This document shows positions 13,119-25,712 of a stretch of DNA of 64,000 bases, piece by piece. Under the pieces are notes generated by a model. That model made no database searches. It worked only from the letters and a program-made list of their open reading frames with translations, and was not told where the DNA came from. How positions within the stretch are numbered: position 1 is the stretch's first letter; each line of letters begins with the position of its first letter. The translations under genes were made by a program, and so were the position numbers. Source of the stretch: Phragmites australis (taxonomy: Eukaryota; Streptophyta; Magnoliopsida; Poales; Poaceae); assembly GCF_958298935.1 (NCBI RefSeq), contig NC_084922.1, forward strand, positions 8,062,501 to 8,126,500, read 5' to 3'.

Positions 13119-16100
13119 TTACTGTACCATTCCATCAGTCACCAGTTCCTGCAAACCGCGCTTTAGCCTCTCAGCAGCAAGCCGTGTGTCTTCCTCCTTC
13201 AACCCTCCGAAGGAGACACGGATGTATCCAGGGCCTCCACTGGCACTCCCAGGGATAACCGCGACTCCGTGCTTGTTTGCGAGCCATCTGACAACTTCAA
13301 AATCATCTGAATTGTTGTCCGGTAGCTTTGCCCAGAGGTAAATGGCACCCTCCCCACCCTTGACAGCATCCTCACCAAGCGGAGACAGTGCCTCCACAAG
13401 CAACTCACGGTTTTTCACTAAATCTTTCACCCTCTCTTTGATCCACTCTGAACCAGCCTCTAATGAGTAGAGCGCCAGGCGCTGCCCAATGATAGAAGCA
13501 CAGATAGGTATGTTATCTTGCACTTTGAGGAGCTGATCATGGAAACCATCAGCTTCATTTGGATGTGCAATCTACAGAAGACAGCTCATGTATGACTAAG
13601 TGGCACAAAGAAAATTGAAGAGCAACTGGGAAAAGTATGAAGCTGAAAGAATTCATTTTGACTCCCAAGTCCCAACACCAGCAATAACAAAGCATAAACC
13701 AAAGATAAACGAAGAGCATGATGCACTTACGTATCCTACACGCCACCCCATCATTCCATGAGCCTTCGAGAATGAAAAGAGGTTGACTATGTGATTATCT
13801 TCTAAGCAGTAGTGCTCCATTCCATCATACATAAAGTATCTGCAAAACACCCACTAATTTCAAAACTGAGCTCGAGATCAAGCCATACAAAGGTCAAAGA
13901 CTATATATCACAACTGACACAACAGCAAGCAGAATTAAGTTTTTTCGATAAAGGAAGCAGAATTAAGTTACAGATATTTAAAGATCAACCACTTTCTGTG
14001 TTCCATTAAGGCCCTGTTTGGGAGAGCTCTAGCTCTAAAAATTCTTGGAGCTAGGTATTCCTAGCTCTAGAAATTCATGAAGCTCGAGCTGGAGGTACAT
14101 TGAGGATATTTAGATGAGCTATCTTGTTCCTATTTTGAACTAAAAACTGATACTTAAACTACTTTATTTTAACCTACAATCTCAAAATCTGATGTGGAGG
14201 TGGAAGGTGGAGCTCTGCCAAATATGGTCTAAGTATTGTAGAAGATAACAAATTAATATGTGTTTGGACTCCATTCTTCATGCCACCATTTCGAGTTTGA
14301 ATGGTTACGCACAGCTGCAAGACATAGCTTATCTAAAAATGGATTGGTTTCTGTAAGGTGAAAGGGAAAAGTCCTTTATTAATTATTAGTCCCTCAACTT
14401 TGGCCTCAGATCTATTTATCCCCTCAGTTTTTCAGGTGCCTCTTATAGGCACCCAACTTTTTGTGGTTCCAACATAAATCCTGCATAAAAAGTAGGCCAA
14501 ATCTGCTAATTTCTTGGTCACTGGTAGGTGGATTTTACCTGTAATTGCGATTCAGAGGGTTCAACAGAGTTGAGGGCCTAAAAGGGCACTTCAAAAGGCT
14601 GGGGAGCTGAAATGAGTTTGGACAATAAGACTTATCTCAAATCAGCACAAGATAACTGCATTTGACGGACCCTTACACAACATAGACTCCCAAGCAGGAG
14701 ACGCACGATGTTACAATTTTCCTTCTCTAAGCAGGTATACGCTGTTCTTCAACACGAGCTTTGAACAGAGCTTTTAACAATATGGTGAACGCTTAATTAA
14801 ATATGCATTTTTGTGTGTGGCCATTGGTGAATGGCATTTTTCATGTTGATTCTGCTTTCCTTGTGGAAAAAGGTAAAAAGGCTTAGTCCGCGGACAAACT
14901 AGATGTATTCTAGAACTCCTCTTTGTATTATCGCTCGGTTCTCTATTAGTTCTCTCTCATAATACATACCGCAATAGGTTATAGAATTGCACATGAACAA
15001 ATATCAGTACAAACTTACTCATAGGTATTGTCAACCACAAGCCATGCACCAGCATTTTTGCACAGGCCCGAAATTCTCTGCAATGACAGTGCAATATTAG
15101 GAAATAGACAACACTGATTCCAAACACAAGTGTGGAGAGAAATGACCTCAAGCATAGGCCTGGGAATAAAAGCTCCGGAGGGGTTCCCCGGATTCACAAC
15201 AGTAACAAGTTTAGGGATAGGGTCATGTTCTTTTAGAACCTTCTCCAACCAATCTGCATATTAAGACATAATATAAGATTCCAACATTAAATATTTTCAA
15301 TTATAGCCAGTACATAATTTCTTAGACCATGTGCATAGGTATTGCATTTTTGCACAAGCATATTTCTCTCATCAGCTAAAAGATTACTTAGTGTGATAGA
15401 AATCTAGCATATACCAGTGAAGCAGCTACTCTCAGAACCACTAAGTGCACCAGTTTTCTTACAACAGATTGTTGGTAATAGCATCTCACTAACTTCTGCA
15501 ACGCAAATGAAGAGAGCAGAGCCATCTTACCAACATCAGGATGAAGTGTCTTGGGATCACTCGCACCAACTAATATGTCGGTCACACCTGTCATCTGGAA
15601 TGACATGTAGGCGTTGAAGTAATATGGTGCAAACATGACAACGGAATCACCAGCATCACAAAGGGTGAGGACCAAGTTCACAAAAGCCTGACAAAGAAAA
15701 TTGATGTAAGAAACCACTTGATTGGACCAACCTAGTTGGGAGACAAGATCTAGGTCTAGCAATCAAAACAGGAAAGCAATAGTGTGCACCATAGAGTTAA
15801 TGAGCAGAAACTCACAAAAAAAAAAGAGCAGAAGCGAATTGGGAAACATAACCTGTAGTTTGACAACCACGCAAAGCACAGTACAGGCATGCCAAACATA
15901 TAATAAACCGGATGAAATTTTTTTACCTGATTTGCACCTGCAGTGACCATAACTGATGACTTAGTAAGCTTATTCTCTCTGCGTAACTGCAAAAAGTACA
16001 GTAAATATCAGAAAAGATAAGCGAGTTTCCCAAAGAAGCAAAGAAGGCAAGGACCACGTTAACATAATACAGCACGAGTTTTATAACATTGGTGCTGCTA

Positions 16101-17397
16101 CAAAGTTAAAGAAAGCTTAGCGCAACAGCGATAAACAGTGGAATAAATACTGAAGATAGCTCAACGCTGTCGAACATTTAGGCTAATGGTATAACAGAGG
16201 GCATACAAATGATCTCATGATTTCGCTACTTGATGTTAGACAAACCATATTGCTCACAGAAGTCTAAGTGACATTTTGCAGCTCTTAGCTCTATGATTTT
16301 CCGTCCCACGTTTTTAGGAGTCACCGAAAAGAATAGTGCTCTCACTTCTCAATTGATGAATAAAGAGTTTCTATGAACTTGTTGCATATTCAGAAAATAT
16401 AGATGCTTACGCAGAACATGACTCTACAATGAGAGAACGAATATAAACTTTGGAACCTTTTCTTTGACAAAATTAATTTCTGAAACATTGCATCATCACT
16501 TGTGATTTCTGATACGACTCAGTAAAACTAGCTGACATGGTAGTGGGTTAGAAGCAGGATCCCTGGTCTTGAATGGTAATGGCAACGTGTCAAGACTTAA
16601 TAGCATGGTCCCCTTGTCTAATGTAAGAGGAAAATATATTATATATCGCATAATGAAGTGCGGTACCTTTTCGAGAAGTGCTTCTCGAAGTTCAGGAAGT
16701 CCATCGTCGGAACCATATTTACTGACTGATGGTTCCCAGATGATTTCTTTGACCTTGTTCAGAGCTGACTCGGGAGGTTGCCAGTAAACAACTCCCTGCA
16801 TTCAGGATTTACAGAGGTTAAGAAAGTGTCTAGGAGGCTAACAAACTCCCTGTCACTAATCAAATTAGATACGAATATGTCCCACTTCAACAGCATAAGC
16901 AACATTTTCAGGAACTAACAAGCAAAAATCATGTAATGCGCAATACATGAAACATAGAAGTGTACCATACTGAATTGCATTACGATTTGAACAATTTGCA
17001 GAAACAATAATAATATGAGGGTGAAATGCAATACAGATTATTGCTTCCCATCAGTCCCTTCTGCTTCCAGTTGACTTTCATTTCACAAGCAAATGCAATA
17101 ATCAAAATGCTTGTGTCATTAACCTAACGTCTCCGAAACAGCACATACATTCGTTGCACAGGTCAATCGAGAATTATGGGCATATACCTGTGCAAGCGAC
17201 ATCACGTCCGTGGCCCCTCGAAGCAGTTCCTGTATCTGAAAGAAAAAGGGACATTGCCAGAAAGAACTCACCATAGAAGACCAAGAAAGTTGGAATCAAG
17301 ATGCGATTTTGACGAGGTAGGAGCACTTCATCACCTTCACCATGACCGGCGCATCCGTCTCAACCGCCCTCCTCGCCAGCTTCGCTAAGCTACCCAT
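13119..17397 (-). CDS. ISS1: Aromatic aminotransferase, ISS1/VAS1 type
   Basis: PLP-dependent fold-type I aminotransferase. In Arabidopsis the ISS1/VAS1 enzyme transaminates indole-3-pyruvate with methionine as amino donor, which lowers auxin (and ethylene precursor) pools. The function here is by similarity. Exons, 5' to 3' on the minus strand: 17397-17335, 17235-17188, 16795-16667, 15986-15927, 15687-15531, 15253-15147, 15077-15019, 13839-13731, 13571-13119. All have GT-AG borders and keep frame, giving 394 aa, the length I recall for the Arabidopsis protein. Visible motifs are NPGNPSG at residues 173-179, SFSK with the Schiff-base lysine K233, GWRVGY at 239-244, and the carboxylate-binding arginine in YIRVSFGG (R362). 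The start MGSLAKLARR matches the family N-terminus. An upstream in-frame ATG at 17574 would add 59 residues unlike the family. No break is seen. Intron 8 carries a Tourist MITE. Confidence 0.93.
14010..14229. repeat. Tourist-like MITE in an intron of the aminotransferase gene
   Basis: Imperfect inverted repeats of about 24 bp: GGCCCTGTTTGGGAGAGCTC on the left and GAGCTCTGCCAAATATGGTC on the right. They are flanked by a 3-bp TAA target duplication (14007-14009 and 14230-14232), as expected for PIF/Harbinger MITEs. The element sits in the 1.18-kb intron 13840-15018 and does not touch a splice site. Confidence 0.75.
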
Positions 17398-18546
17398 GCC
17401 TCCTCCCCCTCGTCTTCTCGCTCCTGCAGCCCTCCAAGAACCAAGAACTGGAGAGATTTTGGAGAACACGATTGGAGTCAAGAGATCCAAGGAGACCAAC
17501 CAAAGAACAGCAGCAAGTCCAAGAAACCGTGGAAGAAGAGGGGGAGAGGTTAAAGAATTCCCCCGAGACAACAACCTCTGGGGTCACCCACTGATCCCGA
17601 GCTCGCTCACCAACTCTCCTCTCCTATCACAAGTCTCCTGCCTCAACAAGGCAACCCCTAAATAGACACATGAAGACAGGAAAAAACTGAAAGATTCGAT
17701 GGTTTTTCTACCTTTTCTTTTCTTTATTGCTCTTTTAATCTTTTTTTGTGAAGCGAGCGCTTTGTTGGCGCATTGGGGCCTCATCGCGGAGACGTGGAGT
17801 GTGAATCGCGTTGTCTTCGTAACCGCAGTCGATGCGTTTGTGGTGGTGATTCGTGAGCGATGAAGTGGGTGCTTCAACACTCATCTCGTCCTGAACATCG
17901 AAGATACCGAGCTCGTAAATTAATAAATTTATCATAATAAGATTAACTTTAAATGATAAAATTATCATACAGTTCTTTTTTTAAGAATAGTGCTCTTTAA
18001 TGCTCGGTTTTTATTGAAGACGTACAGAGAGTACGAGACAGTAGATGGAATCTCGCTGGTTTGGCTCAAAGCTTTAACACCGCGCTCCATTCGCTCTATA
18101 CATGTGATTCTTTCATATAATTCATAGAAACTTCTTTTTTCTTTTGGTTAAAAACGGTGAAGATCTGAGCTTTCACTAACTTTTTGCCAATGTAATTGCG
18201 ACCTTTGAGCATAGCTGCTACCGTTATGAAGAACCAGAAAAATCTGAACATCAGATTATCAATGCCTGCCACATGGAGTGACGTTTTAAAAAAAGACAAA
18301 CTTTGAGATTCGCATGAAGACGAACTACATCGCATTTGCGCCGCCGATTATACTGAATATCATTTGGCGTCTCAGTCCAATTATTCGTCAATCCTTTGAC
18401 AAAACATCACGAGCCCACCTAATGGGTTACGCATTCCGCGTAGATATTACATACTTTCTTAAAATCCGCTTTCGCACAGGGTTGGCAAGATTGAACGAAG
18501 TGCGCTTCTGCTCCTCCTCTCTCAAACCTCCAAAAGTCGTAACGCA

Positions 18547-18578
<32 letters not shown>

Positions 18579-18615
18579 GACCTCGCCGCCGGAGAACACT
18601 CAGCCCCTGACCGCG
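17398..18615. promoter_or_regulatory. Shared upstream region of two divergent genes
   Basis: 1.2 kb separates the start codons of the aminotransferase (minus) and the TDRD3-like gene (plus), so it must hold both 5' untranslated regions and core promoters. The side near 17400-17650 is GC-rich leader-like sequence. The middle (17900-18400) is AT-rich. A (CT)n tract at about 18555-18578, just before the plus-strand start, is typical of plant 5' UTRs. I cannot assign a TATA box with confidence. Confidence 0.55.
18555..18578. repeat. (CT)n tract in presumed 5' UTR
   Basis: Twelve CT dinucleotides 38 bp upstream of ATG 18616. Polypyrimidine repeats in this position are frequent in plant leaders. 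A regulatory role is possible but is not shown by the sequence. Confidence 0.85.
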
Positions 18616-21600
18616 ATGGCGGCGGCGGCGGAAGCGCCTGGTGCATCGTTCTCTCCCGAGGAGAACAGGCTCCTGCAGTCCCTCGCTGACCGGGGATGGC
18701 GATTCCGCGACCCCACCGACGAGGCCATCCAGGCCCTCCTCCACGCCTCCCCCTCGCCGTCGCCGGAGGCCGTGGAGTCCAAGCTCGTGGACATGAACTT
18801 GAGGATGTTCGGCGGAAAGTCCCTCCCCGACCGGGCCACCGCCTCCGCCACGGCGAAGCGGCTTTCATACCTCCACGGCCCTATCGTCCTGCAGGTACTG
18901 CTGATCACCAAGCCCCACGCTTACACCCGACCAAGAATTTGTGTCAGAGTGACAGGTGAAGCGCCTTATTTAGGAGCATGTCTTAGTTCGCGGCTCGATT
19001 CGTTGGGTGGGCATTGCATGGTACGGCGCAAATAGTGGAATGGGTTCAGATATTGTAGCCAGGAAGAGGCGAAAGAGCAAATAGTAAGGTCAGTTCTTTG
19101 AACCAAGTGGTGGATATGGGCACACTTTTGTGAAATGTTGTTGTCCGCCTCGAACGATGGGACACACGTCGTGTTCTGCACTTGTTGATTGAGTGTACAT
19201 TCTCATGTAGTTATAGGAGATAGCTGTTCTTGTGTTTTGGATGTGTTTGGTTGTTTAAACTAATTAATCCTGTTGCTGTGTCTAACTATTTCTTTGAACT
19301 TAAACAGGTAGTCTCTGTAAGAGATATATATCGCAGCAGCATTGATGCCTCCTTTAAGAACCCACAGCAGCGCCGTCTTCTACGCTTTGGTCTCACTGAT
19401 GGGATATCTGAAGCAGTAGCCATAGAGTTTTCTCCTATTTCGTTCATCACTGAAGAGATAGCTCCAGGTACCAAGGTCAGTTGACCATGTTCTGCCTCTG
19501 ATTTCTCGTTGTACAGTGTCACATTTTGTGCCCATTCTGTGTACATAGTTTAAGCTTGTCTGGGCACTGTCCAAGACTCCTAGTTCAATCCTGAATTTCA
19601 ATGCCATTGGAAGTTTTGGAACCTAGCTTGACAATACTTTATCAAGTTCTGAGCATGCTAGAAATGGATAAGAGAATAGGATTATTCAGGTAGCTCTTTG
19701 CATGATGCTATTCCATGCATCTAGCATGAATACAGCATAAACAGTTTTTTTAAAAGATCAAGTAGGCTCCTTGATATTTCATGTAAAATTCTTTGTGATT
19801 ATGTGTATATGGCGGTGTAGCATTAGAATTGGGTTGGGAGATACATTTTCTGTTCCCATTGGTTGTCTGTCCCATGGTCTGTCTGAACTTGCATCCTTAT
19901 CCTTTTTTTAGGAAATACGAAGGTTTGAATTTTGATTAGGAATTGTACAAGATGGTTCTCGATGGTCATTTAAACATTGTGATATTTACACTTTCTCAAA
20001 TCCACTGTAACTGAACTGTTATGCGGCACCTGCGATTTAGATTATTTTGCAGTTTATTAAATAATAGCACTGACATGCATTTTGCCCCCTTTCTTGCCAC
20101 TCTAGATTCGCCTTGAGAATAAGATTCCAATAAATGATGGCATATTGTGCTTAAGTGCGAGAAATGTGAGTGTCATGGGGGGGACTGTCCAATCCTTGTA
20201 TGAAGAATGGCAGATGAACCAGAAATTCACTGGCTTATCTCGTCCATCCTTGAGGTTGTCTCAAAGTGATGATGGAATTGGGCCCCCACCATTTGAGAAG
20301 TTAGATACTGAAGCACGTCCCTGCAGGACAACCAAAGTGCAAGCATATCCTGGTAACCATTCAAGACCCTCTCTTATTGTTTCCACTTGTACTCTGTTCA
20401 CTAAAAAGTTAGAAATTATGTATAGCTGCCTACTTTCAGTAAAATGCAGTGTCGCAAGTAAATAAGAGTTTGCATTTGATTGGGGTTGGGTGGTGAAATC
20501 CACATGGATGGCATATTAAATGTTCAGGATCATTTCCTCACGAAAAGGTGTCATGATGTATAGTGTCACTCAAGTCACAAGAAATATATACTCGCTTTTT
20601 TTTTTTGAAAATATAATAGGAAGTCACTCTCAAGTCCTGCAAAACTGAACAGGCAGCATCAATTGAATCATGGACTGGTCCCTTTCATTTCTGTAAAACG
20701 TGGTGCTCTGTATTTCCTCACTATAAAAACCCGGTCCTTCTTAGGTTGCTCACATGCCTGCAATATATGCACTGCTTTTTCAGCATTACCACTGAAGGTT
20801 TTCGTACACCTACATTGTTGTTGTCTTTTACAGGCAATGACTGCATGTTTGCAAAAGTTTGGGGCTTTGGTGATGTAGTTGTAACCTGTGAAGTACCTTC
20901 CTTTTTTCTTGTATTGTAGCAGATCATAAAGCTAGGAAGTTGGCAGTTAGTCGTGACCATGTGCCGGTTAATTCTGGTGGCAAACCTATGAATGAGGATT
21001 CAAGCGATGTGAACAAAGAGACTACATCAAGCAAGCTTGAATCCAATCAAATTAGCTCAGATAGTAGACCAAAAGAAGGTCAGCCTGCAAAACCTAACTT
21101 TCATATCTACTTAACGTAATTTGTCAGGGGAAATTAAACTTGGAGACTTATTCCCTTGCATCGTGCAGTCAGCGAAGCTGTTCCTGTTCAAAACCAAGCT
21201 GCTGCACAGAAGCTACTGCAGAAAATGGCCCAGGCTGGGCCTGAAGACAGGCATGGTCGGGGTCATAGATTCAAGGGCAAAGGCAAGCAAGAAGATACTG
21301 AGGTCTTTACCCTTGATGAATGGGAGAAGAGGAAGGCCATTGGTTCCAGGTCAACTGCAGAAAGCTACATTCAAGATACTAGCCGAGACGAGGAGTTGGC
21401 AAGGCAGCTGCAGGAGCAACTAGATTTAGAAGATATCCATGTTAGTTTGACTCCCTATCATAATGCATCCCTTTCCAGACTTTCAATAGGACTAGTGTCT
21501 GAATGTTTATTTCGATTGCAATTTAATGTCTTTTCAGGGTGGGGCAGAGAGCTCGGATGCTGAACGTTTACGGATGAGCATGTTCAGCTTCAGTGGCCCT

Positions 21601-21699
21601 GATGAAATGGGTGATGGTAGAAGAGATTTTCGAGGGCGGGGGCGGGCCAGGGGAAGGGGAAGGGGCCGAGGGCGAGGCCAGGGCAGAGGAAGATTCTAG
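18616..21699 (+). CDS. TDRD3/RMI1-N (DUF1767) family protein with RG-rich tail
   Basis: Six exons: 18616-18894, 19308-19475, 20106-20352, 20920-21078 (or from 20923), 21169-21440, 21538-21699. All GT-AG junctions keep frame, giving 428 aa. Residues from about 60 to 200 match the RMI1-N/DUF1767 type, with DMNLRMFGGKSLP and later LENKIPINDGILCL, the part that in animal TDRD3 forms an OB-fold contacting topoisomerase III-beta. Residues near 360-375 (DEELARQLQEQLD) resemble a ubiquitin-interacting helix. The last 25 residues are almost pure RG repeats, suggesting RNA binding and arginine methylation. I see no Tudor domain, although plant members are often labelled Tudor proteins. The ATG lies in a strong context (GCGATGGCG). 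A role in RNA or topoisomerase biology is inferred from the family. The gene is intact. Confidence 0.88.
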
Positions 21700-22452
21700 T
21701 CCAATCTCAGAATTGTAGGTTTATAGGTTTGTTGCGTGTTCGGTGTACTGCACTGGTTGTAGTGATAGGAGTGGTATGATAATGACCTTCTCAAATCATG
21801 CGTCCTCTCATTTTACCTAGCATGATGGCTGATACTAGCTAATGTCAGAATTCAGGACCATTGAGTACACTTCCCATGAAATTTTGTTCTTTTCTTAGAT
21901 GCAAGTAATAGACACATGGTTTGATTGTTTGAACAACGAGCTGAAATGTATAAATTTTCCATTCTGTTTGTGAGATGGCTACTAGTTCCATCCATTCGAA
22001 CTCTGTTTCTGTATGCTTATATAATCTGTTTCCTTTTCGTCCTTAGATTTTGCTTGTAGAAATGCAAATCAGGAACCAAAATTTTCCAAACTTATTTGGT
22101 TGTTGCTGATGTTGCTGATGTGTCCCGATCGAAGTCCTTCAGCATAGTACGGAGATTTTGCGGTCAATGCAATGTGGGTCCAACTTTTACTAGAAGCTGG
22201 GCTAGAATTACAGCTCTGAACAATCGCAAGGGGGTTCTTGCGAAAGTTGCCAAGCATAACGACTTCTTAAACGTGAAGAAATCTCATGATAGCAGCCAAG
22301 AACCACCAGAGCAGCGAGCCAGCAAAGCCACCGTCCACCTCGCGACGTTTGCTCTTCCAAATCATCGAGATCAAATCGATCTCGCAGATAACTAGATTGC
22401 TAGATTGGATTCGGTGGTGTTCGTAAGATACCCAGGGGGGGAGGTCGCCCCA
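21700..22452. promoter_or_regulatory. Spacer between the TDRD3-like and DUF92 genes
   Basis: Holds the 3' UTR of the upstream gene and the promoter and leader of the DUF92 gene. An open frame at 22096-22395 has no family resemblance and is considered non-coding. Confidence 0.5.
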
Positions 22453-24567
22453 ATGGATCAGCGCGGCGGCGTCTGGATCCGCGCCGCGGTGGCGGTGGCG
22501 GCGGGTGGTGCCATCGCGGCGCGCGCGGTACGGCGCAAGTCCGTCGACTCCAGCGCCGTGTTCGTCGGTGTACCGGCCATGGTGGCCCACACCGTCGCCG
22601 GGTACAGGTGAGAAAGGCGCCTACTTTTCTTGGAAATCTTCGTTTCCGGCGGAAGGGTCGCCCGTGAATTTGTGATGAGATCTCGAGTTTGAGCCATGTA
22701 GGTTTGCGGGGCTGCTGCTGGTGTTCTTCTTCACGGCGTCGCGGGTGACGAGGGTCGGCGAGGCGAGGAAGCGTGCGCTCGATCCCGAGTTCAAGGAGGG
22801 CGGGCAGCGCAACTGGTTAGTGAGATCGCTGCCCCTGTTGCACTTATCTCTATGCCAAGGACACAGTATATACAGCCAAGAGTAATATGGGAGTATGATG
22901 GTGTGGTGATTCTGTTTAAGGAGTGAAAACTGAGTGCAATTTCTTCAAAAAGAGAGAAGGAAACTGAGTGTAAAATCCCTTGATTTATAAGTTCGGTGGA
23001 TGTAAATGTTACTATGTTAGATACCAAGGAGGTTCTGTGACGGGATTTCATTGTTTTCATCATTACTTGTGTAGAAGCTTAGGATGATTTTTGTTTTGAT
23101 TGTTGAGTTGGATAATGAGGTAATTTGGAAGAGTTTATCCCTATGTTGAAATTCTCTGCGAATAGAGATAAGCTGGTGATATTTTTCTTTTAGTTATTTC
23201 CTGCAATTATTATGTAGTTTTGTGGCTGAAGAGGAGAAACCAAGGGCTTGGTATGCTTTTATTGCGAGTCATAAAATGACTAGATGAGCTAACTTTTCGT
23301 AAGTGGAAGGATGATGTCCATGAATTTTAAATTTCGATGAGAATTAGATTGCCTTTCTTCTCTTAAGAACTCACCGTGTCTAGTAAATATATGCTTTGCA
23401 TACTTTTCTGTATACTGATTTAATTGATCTTTTTTTGCCTTGGGGCATGCCTACTTTCTTTAGCTTAGTAGCTATATTATTAATTGTTACATAAAGTTCA
23501 GTCTTACACAAAGTTTTGCTAGAATACAAGCAAATATAAAGCACAAACAGTTTCTATTTTGTTGTAATATTATCTTCCACCCATATTGATCCAAATTTTC
23601 AGATTTAATGAGACAATGTTCTGATAAAGCTCTTGTTGTGCATGTAAATGATGCAACCAATGTGCCTGTATTTATGTGCTTTCTAAATTTGAAAGATGTT
23701 GACAGCACCATTACCGAGATGGATGTCTTTCGATTTCAGAAAATTCCCTTCTGAATCTTTCTAATGCAGGTGCACCCTACTCTTATTGGCAGGAAGCAAG
23801 TTCTGTCAAACAGTGGCATTGCAAATATCTTGGTAGTTTTGATAGCATTAGTTACTGGAGGGACAGATAGGTGCTTGGATTCAAAAGAGTCGACTCTTGT
23901 AACTGCTCTTATCGGTGGTGTTATCGGACATTATGCTTGTTGTAATGGTGATACATGGTCTTCTGAGCTCGGCATTCTTAGCAAAGCTGAGCCACGAATT
24001 ATCACAACATTCAAGGTATGCATTACACTTTTTTTCGATTGCGCACCAAACCATTAGCAAGCATATAATTCTCTGTTGCTTTCAAAATTAAATTTAATCA
24101 GAGGGTGCGAAAGGGTACCAATGGTGGTGTAACCATCGACGGGTTTCTCGCGGCAGCAGCAGCTGGATTCTCGATTGGGCTTGCATTTGTGCTAATAGGA
24201 TTCTTGACCACTCAATGTGCTTCTGATGTATTTTGGAGGCAGCTGCTAGTTATACCCTTGGCTACAGCTGCTGGCCTATGTGGAAGTCTTATTGATTCGT
24301 TCTTGGGCGCAACAGTTCAGTATAGTGGGTACTGCAGTGTTCGTAAAAAGGTACTACATCCTCAACTATTTGAAATATACCTAATAACCTCTGATTCAAA
24401 AGCTGATTATTTCGCTGCTGTGTACATTTTCTTAGGTGGTCGGAGTAGACGGTCCAACAGTAACGAGGATTTCAGGAATGAACATACTGGATAACAACGG
24501 GGTCAATGTAGTATCTGTTTTCTTGACAACTCTGCTTACTGCCTTGGCTTGCACATACATCTTCTGA
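22453..24567 (+). CDS. PGR: PGR/TMEM19-like (DUF92) integral membrane protein
   Basis: Five exons: 22453-22607, 22702-22815, 23793-24015, 24102-24350, 24436-24567. Frame is kept throughout, giving 290 aa, close to my recollection of the Arabidopsis PGR protein. Family hallmarks are RRKSVDSS near the N-terminus, DPEFKEGGQRNW, CNGDTWSSELG, KGTNGGVT and SFLGATVQYSGYC. The rest is hydrophobic, with several transmembrane segments. DUF92 also includes VTE6, the phytyl-phosphate kinase of tocopherol synthesis, but PGR is a separate branch linked in Arabidopsis to glucose responses, and its biochemistry is unsettled. An in-frame ATG at 22405 would add 16 residues; 22453 fits the family better. The acceptor of exon 3 (23793) was preferred over an upstream AG at 23769 because it gives the conserved W-K-Q-V-L reading. 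The gene follows the TDRD3-like gene in tandem by about 750 bp. Confidence 0.9.
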
Positions 24568-25712
24568 GATCTAGCTACGGAGACTAATGGTAGGACCACA
24601 TCACAGATGATAACCAGAAACTCGATTGATGAATCACAACAGCAAATCTTGTAACAGTGCCATTTATTATTTTTCATACGTGTAGCAAATAGATGCAATT
24701 GTTGTTTTACCATTAAATATTTCACTGGATGAAAATTTTAAATCAAGAAATTTACTTGCAGGTAACCCACAGATGTCTGAAAGTTGATGTTCTGTCACGT
24801 GTTTCCCCTGTGTGCAATAGGCGTGATTCATGTGATCTGTTCTCTGTCAACGTATTTATTTTGTGACATCGCAAAAGAAAAACGTTTATATTTGTGGAGG
24901 TGATTCGATCATTTTATCTCACAAAACTTACAAGATATTTGTCTTTGTTAATTAATATTTTAATGGATTACATATTGTTAGATGAGGAAAAAAAACTAGT
25001 TGAAAGATCAAATCTTACTAAATACCAACCAAATTTTGCATCCACCGTGAAGTGGTTGCCCTACTCCACAAGATAAAGATGGTTGGGCCCCCATCTAATT
25101 GACAAAACAACTTTCTATACAGAAAATATGAATAATCACAGGAGTGCGTTGTTACAATAATGATACATGAGTACTGAAAATTGTAAAAATACATTTCGCA
25201 GATCACTGTCAACCGAGTTAAGCGCGGCTGGTACATCTACAAAAAGTCGACTGCAGTCAACAAACACGCATCTTTTATTCCAAGTTCCTGAATGTCTCGT
25301 TGATTAATTTCATTGCTGATGAGGAGCAGCTTCAGTTTACTAGCCTCGGCAGCAGAGGCGGCACTCGAGGCAGCACTCGCAGGTCTCGTAGCAGAAGCAG
25401 CAGCAGCACGCAGTGAACAGACTGCAAGAAACCAACGTCTCCTTTCTTGAAGGCACGCGGTGAAGGCGCAACACGTGAAATCACTCTCAGGTCATGGGAT
25501 ATCACATGAAAGAAAACGACCAGTCTCCAACCAATCATTTTAGTGCTGGAGCGTGCTCAGACGAGCCTGCTCCTAGATAAAGTTTGGTAGCTCTGCAAGG
25601 ATGGTTTAGGTTTTACCCTATTTTTCTCTTATCACAAATTATAGGCTTGGTTTTACTGGAACTATAATTCCTCCTGAATTTTGGTTTGCTAGCCAGATGA
25701 TATATTTATTAA
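24568..25712. other. Intergenic, no gene recognised
   Basis: Begins with the presumed 3' UTR of the DUF92 gene and continues as AT-rich DNA. No coding family or RNA gene is recognisable. Confidence 0.55.
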
